From Orrella sp037026685 (GTDB lineage Bacteria; Pseudomonadota; Gammaproteobacteria; Burkholderiales; Burkholderiaceae_B): a stretch of 64,000 nucleotides of DNA. Position 1 is the first letter of the stretch; each line of letters starts with the position of its first letter. The notes beneath the pieces are model-generated. The model had not been told where the DNA came from, made no database searches, and worked only from the letters and a program-made list of their open reading frames with translations. Location of the stretch: NCBI RefSeq assembly GCF_037026685.1, contig NZ_JBANET010000019.1, positions 24,846-88,845 of the forward strand, read 5' to 3'. The translations under genes were made by a program, and so were the position numbers. Below, in pieces: positions 61,438-64,000 of the stretch.

Positions 61438-64000
61438 TTACAGGGTACGGGCGATTTCCTTGATCTCGAAGACCTCGAGCTGGTCGCCCACCTGGATATC
61501 GTTGTTGTTGCGCAGGGTCAGGCCGCAATCGAAGCCGGCGCGCACTTCCTTGACGTCGTCCTTGAAGCGGCGCAGCGAATCGAGCACGCCCGTCCACTGC
61601 ACGACGTTGTTGCGCAGCAGGCGGATCTGCGAATCGCGGCGGATGATGCCATCGAGCACCATGCAGCCGGCGATGTTGCCGATGCGCGAGATGGTGTAGA
61701 TCTCGCGGATCTCGACCAGGCCGATGACTTCCTCGCGCTTTTCGGGCGCCAGCATGCCCGACATGGCGGCCTTCACCTCATCGACGGCGTCGTAGATGAT
61801 GTTGTAGTAGCGCAGGTCCACGCCGTTGGCCTCGGCCAGCTTCTTGGCGCTCTGGTCGGCGCGCACGTTAAAGCCGATGATCACCGCGCCCGAGGCGATC
61901 GCCAGGTTGACGTCGCTTTCGGAGACGCCGCCCACCGCCGCATGCACCACCTGCACCCGGACCTCGGAGGTCGAGAGCTTGGTGAGCGCGGCCACCAAGG
62001 CCTCCTGCGAGCCCTGCACATCGGTCTTGACGATGAGCGAGAGCGTCTGCATGCCTTCGCCCAGGTTGTCGAACATGGACTCGAGCTTGGCGGCCTGCTG
62101 GCGGGCCAGCTTGACGTCGCGGAACTTGCCCTGGCGAAACAACGCGATCTCGCGCGCCTTGCGCTCGTCGGCCAGCGCGATGAGCTCGTCGCCGGCGGCC
62201 GGCACTTCGGTCAGGCCCTGGATCTCGACGGGGATGGACGGGCCGGCGCTGGCCACGGGCTTGCCGTTCTCGTCCAGCATGGCGCGCACCCGGCCATAGC
62301 TCGCGCCGGCCAGTACCACGTCGCCGCGGTTGAGCGTGCCGCTTTGCACCAGGATGGTGGCCACGGGACCGCGCCCCTTGTCCAGGCGGGCCTCGATGAC
62401 CAGGCCCTTGGCCGGCGCCTCGACCGGCGCCTTGAGTTCGAGGATCTCGGCCTGCAGCAGCACGTTCTCGAGCAGGTCGTCGATGCCCTGGCCGGTCTTG
62501 GCCGACACGGGCACGAAGGGCACGTCGCCGCCGTATTCTTCCGGCACGACCTCTTCGGCCACCAGCTCCTGCTTGACGCGGTCGGGGTTGGCCTCGGGCT
62601 TGTCGATCTTGTTGACCGCCACCACCAGCGGCACGCCGGCCGCCTTGGCATGGTGGATGGCCTCGCGCGTCTGCGGCATCACGCCGTCGTCGGCCGCCAC
62701 CACCAGGATGACGATGTCGGTCGCCTTGGCGCCGCGCGCCCGCATGGCGGTGAACGCCTCGTGGCCCGGGGTATCCAGGAAGGTGACCATGCCGCGGTCG
62801 GTCTGCACGTGATAGGCGCCGATGTGCTGGGTGATGCCGCCGGCCTCGCCCGCGGCGACCTTGGCGCGGCGGATGTAGTCCAGCAGCGAGGTCTTGCCGT
62901 GGTCGACGTGGCCCATGACGGTGACCACGGGCGCGCGCGGCTGCACCTCGCCCTCGCCTTGCGGCGCTTCGTCCAGGAAGGCTTCCGGGTCGTCCAGCTT
63001 GGCGGCGATGGCGGTATGGCCCAGTTCCTCGACCAGGATCATGGCCGTTTCCTGGTCCAGCACCTGGTTGATGGTGACCATCTGGCCCAGTTTCATCAGG
63101 TGCTTGATGACCTCGGCGGCCTTGACCGACATCTTGTGCGCCAGGTCGGCCACGGTGATGGTCTCGGGCACGTGCACTTCGCGCTGGATGAACTCGGCCG
63201 GCGCCTGCTGGGCGCTGGACTGCTGCGACTGGTTGCGCCCGCCGCGGCCTCCCCGGCCCGACTTGCCGCCGCCCTTGCCGGCGCGCCAGCCGTCGCGGCT
63301 GGGAGGCGTTGCGGCCTTGTCGGCGGGCTTCTTGCGCGATGCGTCGTCGGTCCAGCTGGAGGACACCTCGGTGGTCTTGATGACCTTCTTGCCGGGCGCG
63401 GCGGGCTTGGCGTCCTTCTTGGCGCCAGCCTTGGCGGCCGCGGGCTTGTGCAGGGTGCCGGAGATGCCCGCGCCAGGCTCGGGCTCGGGCGCGCGCAGCA
63501 CCTTGCGCGGACGGTTCAGCATCTCGCGCAGGGCCGCGGCCTCGGCCTCGGCCGCGCGGCGGGCTTCGTCCCGGTCCACGGCCGGGGCCGCGGCAGCCAC
63601 CGGCGGCTCGCCGCGGCGGGCGCCGGCACGGGCCGGCGCCGCCGGCTCGGCGGGCTTGGCGGCAGGCTTGGCCGCAGCCGGGGGCGGCACGGCCGCCGGC
63701 TTGGCGCCTTCGGATGCGGCCGATTCGGGTTGGCCGGCGGAGGCGGCGGGCTTGTCGGCCTTGGCCGGTTCGGCCGGCGGCTGGGCGGCGGGCTCGGCCT
63801 GCGCGGCGGGCTCCTCGCGCTTGGCCGGCTCGGCCGCCTGGGAAGGCGCGGGCTGTTCGGCGGCAGGTTCGGCCTTGGCAGCCGGCTCGGCAGCAGCAGG
63901 GGCCGCAGCCGGCTCGGCCGGCTTGGCTTCGGGCTCAGCGGGCTTGGCGGGCGCGGCGGCTTGCGCGGGCTCGGCGGCGGCCGGCTTGGCAGATCGGAAG
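61438..64000 (-). CDS. infB: Translation initiation factor IF-2 (5' end outside window)
   Basis: IF-2 places initiator tRNA on the ribosome. About 853 residues are visible and the N-terminus is missing. From the C-terminus upstream, the window holds the IF-2 C-domains (FNVRADQSAKKLAEANGVDL and after) and the GTPase (VTVMGHVDHGKTSLLDYIRR, TFLDTPGHEAFTAMRARGAK, VVAVNKIDKPEANPDRV). It also holds the IF2-N helices (ITVADLAHKMSVKAAEVIKH) and a long low-complexity Ala/Pro/Glu/Lys domain (about 63300-63990). The reading frame across the last ten bases is not trustworthy because they look like adapter. Confidence 0.93.
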   Translation of the reverse strand, partial: FRSAKPAAAEPAQAAAPAKPAEPEAKPAEPAAAPAAAEPAAKAEPAAEQPAPSQAAEPAKREEPAAQAEPAAQPPAEPAKADKPAASAGQPESAASEGAKPAAVPPPAAAKPAAKPAEPAAPARAGARRGEPPVAAAAPAVDRDEARRAAEAEAAALREMLNRPRKVLRAPEPEPGAGISGTLHKPAAAKAGAKKDAKPAAPGKKVIKTTEVSSSWTDDASRKKPADKAATPPSRDGWRAGKGGGKSGRGGRGGRNQSQQSSAQQAPAEFIQREVHVPETITVADLAHKMSVKAAEVIKHLMKLGQMVTINQVLDQETAMILVEELGHTAIAAKLDDPEAFLDEAPQGEGEVQPRAPVVTVMGHVDHGKTSLLDYIRRAKVAAGEAGGITQHIGAYHVQTDRGMVTFLDTPGHEAFTAMRARGAKATDIVILVVAADDGVMPQTREAIHHAKAAGVPLVVAVNKIDKPEANPDRVKQELVAEEVVPEEYGGDVPFVPVSAKTGQGIDDLLENVLLQAEILELKAPVEAPAKGLVIEARLDKGRGPVATILVQSGTLNRGDVVLAGASYGRVRAMLDENGKPVASAGPSIPVEIQGLTEVPAAGDELIALADERKAREIALFRQGKFRDVKLARQQAAKLESMFDNLGEGMQTLSLIVKTDVQGSQEALVAALTKLSTSEVRVQVVHAAVGGVSESDVNLAIASGAVIIGFNVRADQSAKKLAEANGVDLRYYNIIYDAVDEVKAAMSGMLAPEKREEVIGLVEIREIYTISRIGNIAGCMVLDGIIRRDSQIRLLRNNVVQWTGVLDSLRRFKDDVKEVRAGFDCGLTLRNNNDIQVGDQLEVFEIKEIARTL
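63991..64000 (+). other. Probable Illumina adapter remnant at contig end
   Basis: The final bases AGATCGGAAG equal the first ten bases of the TruSeq adapter (AGATCGGAAGAGC). In the IF-2 frame they would encode FRS followed by AKPAAAEPAQ, an odd break in an otherwise pure Ala/Lys/Pro/Glu stretch. This suggests untrimmed read-through at the end of a draft contig. Confidence 0.75.

Overview
The window is about 64 kb of a GC-rich chromosome with almost wall-to-wall genes. GC-biased third codon positions open many long shadow frames on the wrong strand. The gene set points to a betaproteobacterium of the family Alcaligenaceae, most likely Bordetella. The evidence is a Bug-type (TctC) periplasmic receptor, squalene genes hpnC-D-E, a PIN-PhoH fusion, the xseB-ispA-dxs-folE2 block, rpsF-priB-rpsR-rplI and infB-rbfA-truB-typA. 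The genus is inferred from recognised protein families and gene order, not from a database search. I see no insertion sequence, prophage, CRISPR array, tRNA or rRNA.

Layout. 1-8.8 kb: a partial aidB, rmuC, a YrbL-like kinase, an alkyladenine glycosylase, an ArsC-like protein and a putrescine/spermidine ABC operon potF-G-H-I. 8.8-12.5 kb: Kdo kinase kdkA, a truncated haemoglobin and a large FtsX-type permease. 12.6-15.5 kb: a first TRAP transporter. 15.7-19.8 kb: a TauE-like carrier, radA, an SDR and alr. 19.9-23.0 kb: hpnC-D-E (farnesyl-PP to squalene). 23.0-29.1 kb: crcB, a NodIJ-type exporter and alaC-hom-thrC. 29.2-33.1 kb: an Mth938-like protein, PrxQ, PIN-PhoH and pdxA. 33.1-37.2 kb: dnaB with an overlapping kinase-like gene, then the rpsF operon with a recognisable promoter and a candidate S6:S18 leader. 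37.5-40.4 kb: a second TRAP transporter with a TakP-like receptor. 40.5-44.6 kb: folE2, dxs, ispA, xseB. 44.9-49.4 kb: an acyltransferase, a Rieske oxygenase behind stacked hairpin/T-tract elements, a DMT carrier, and htpX behind a heat-shock-type promoter. 49.5-53.7 kb: an RraA-like gene, a Bug receptor, a GntR regulator, a DMT carrier and a ZIP metal transporter. 53.9-64 kb: polA, a LOG-family gene, a PAS-GGDEF protein, typA, truB, rbfA and infB running off the end.

Functional links. dxs and ispA supply isoprenoid precursors and farnesyl-PP, and hpnC-D-E convert farnesyl-PP to squalene for hopanoids; the cyclase is not here. alaC-hom-thrC is an amino-acid operon built with 4-base start/stop overlaps. 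Uptake dominates the accessory content: Pot ABC, two TRAP systems, Bug, DMT, ZIP, TauE.

Most of the window is ordinary core genome and I do not see a clearly new multi-gene defence or biosynthetic system. The best leads are regulatory or structural: the hairpins inside the Rieske-oxygenase leader, an enlarged Rieske loop in that same protein, the rpsF leader RNA, a Zur-box-like promoter at the ZIP gene, a sigma-32-type promoter at htpX, and a small membrane ORF in a TRAP/TauE gap. The last ten bases match the start of the Illumina TruSeq adapter, so the right edge is probably a draft-contig end and should not be trusted.
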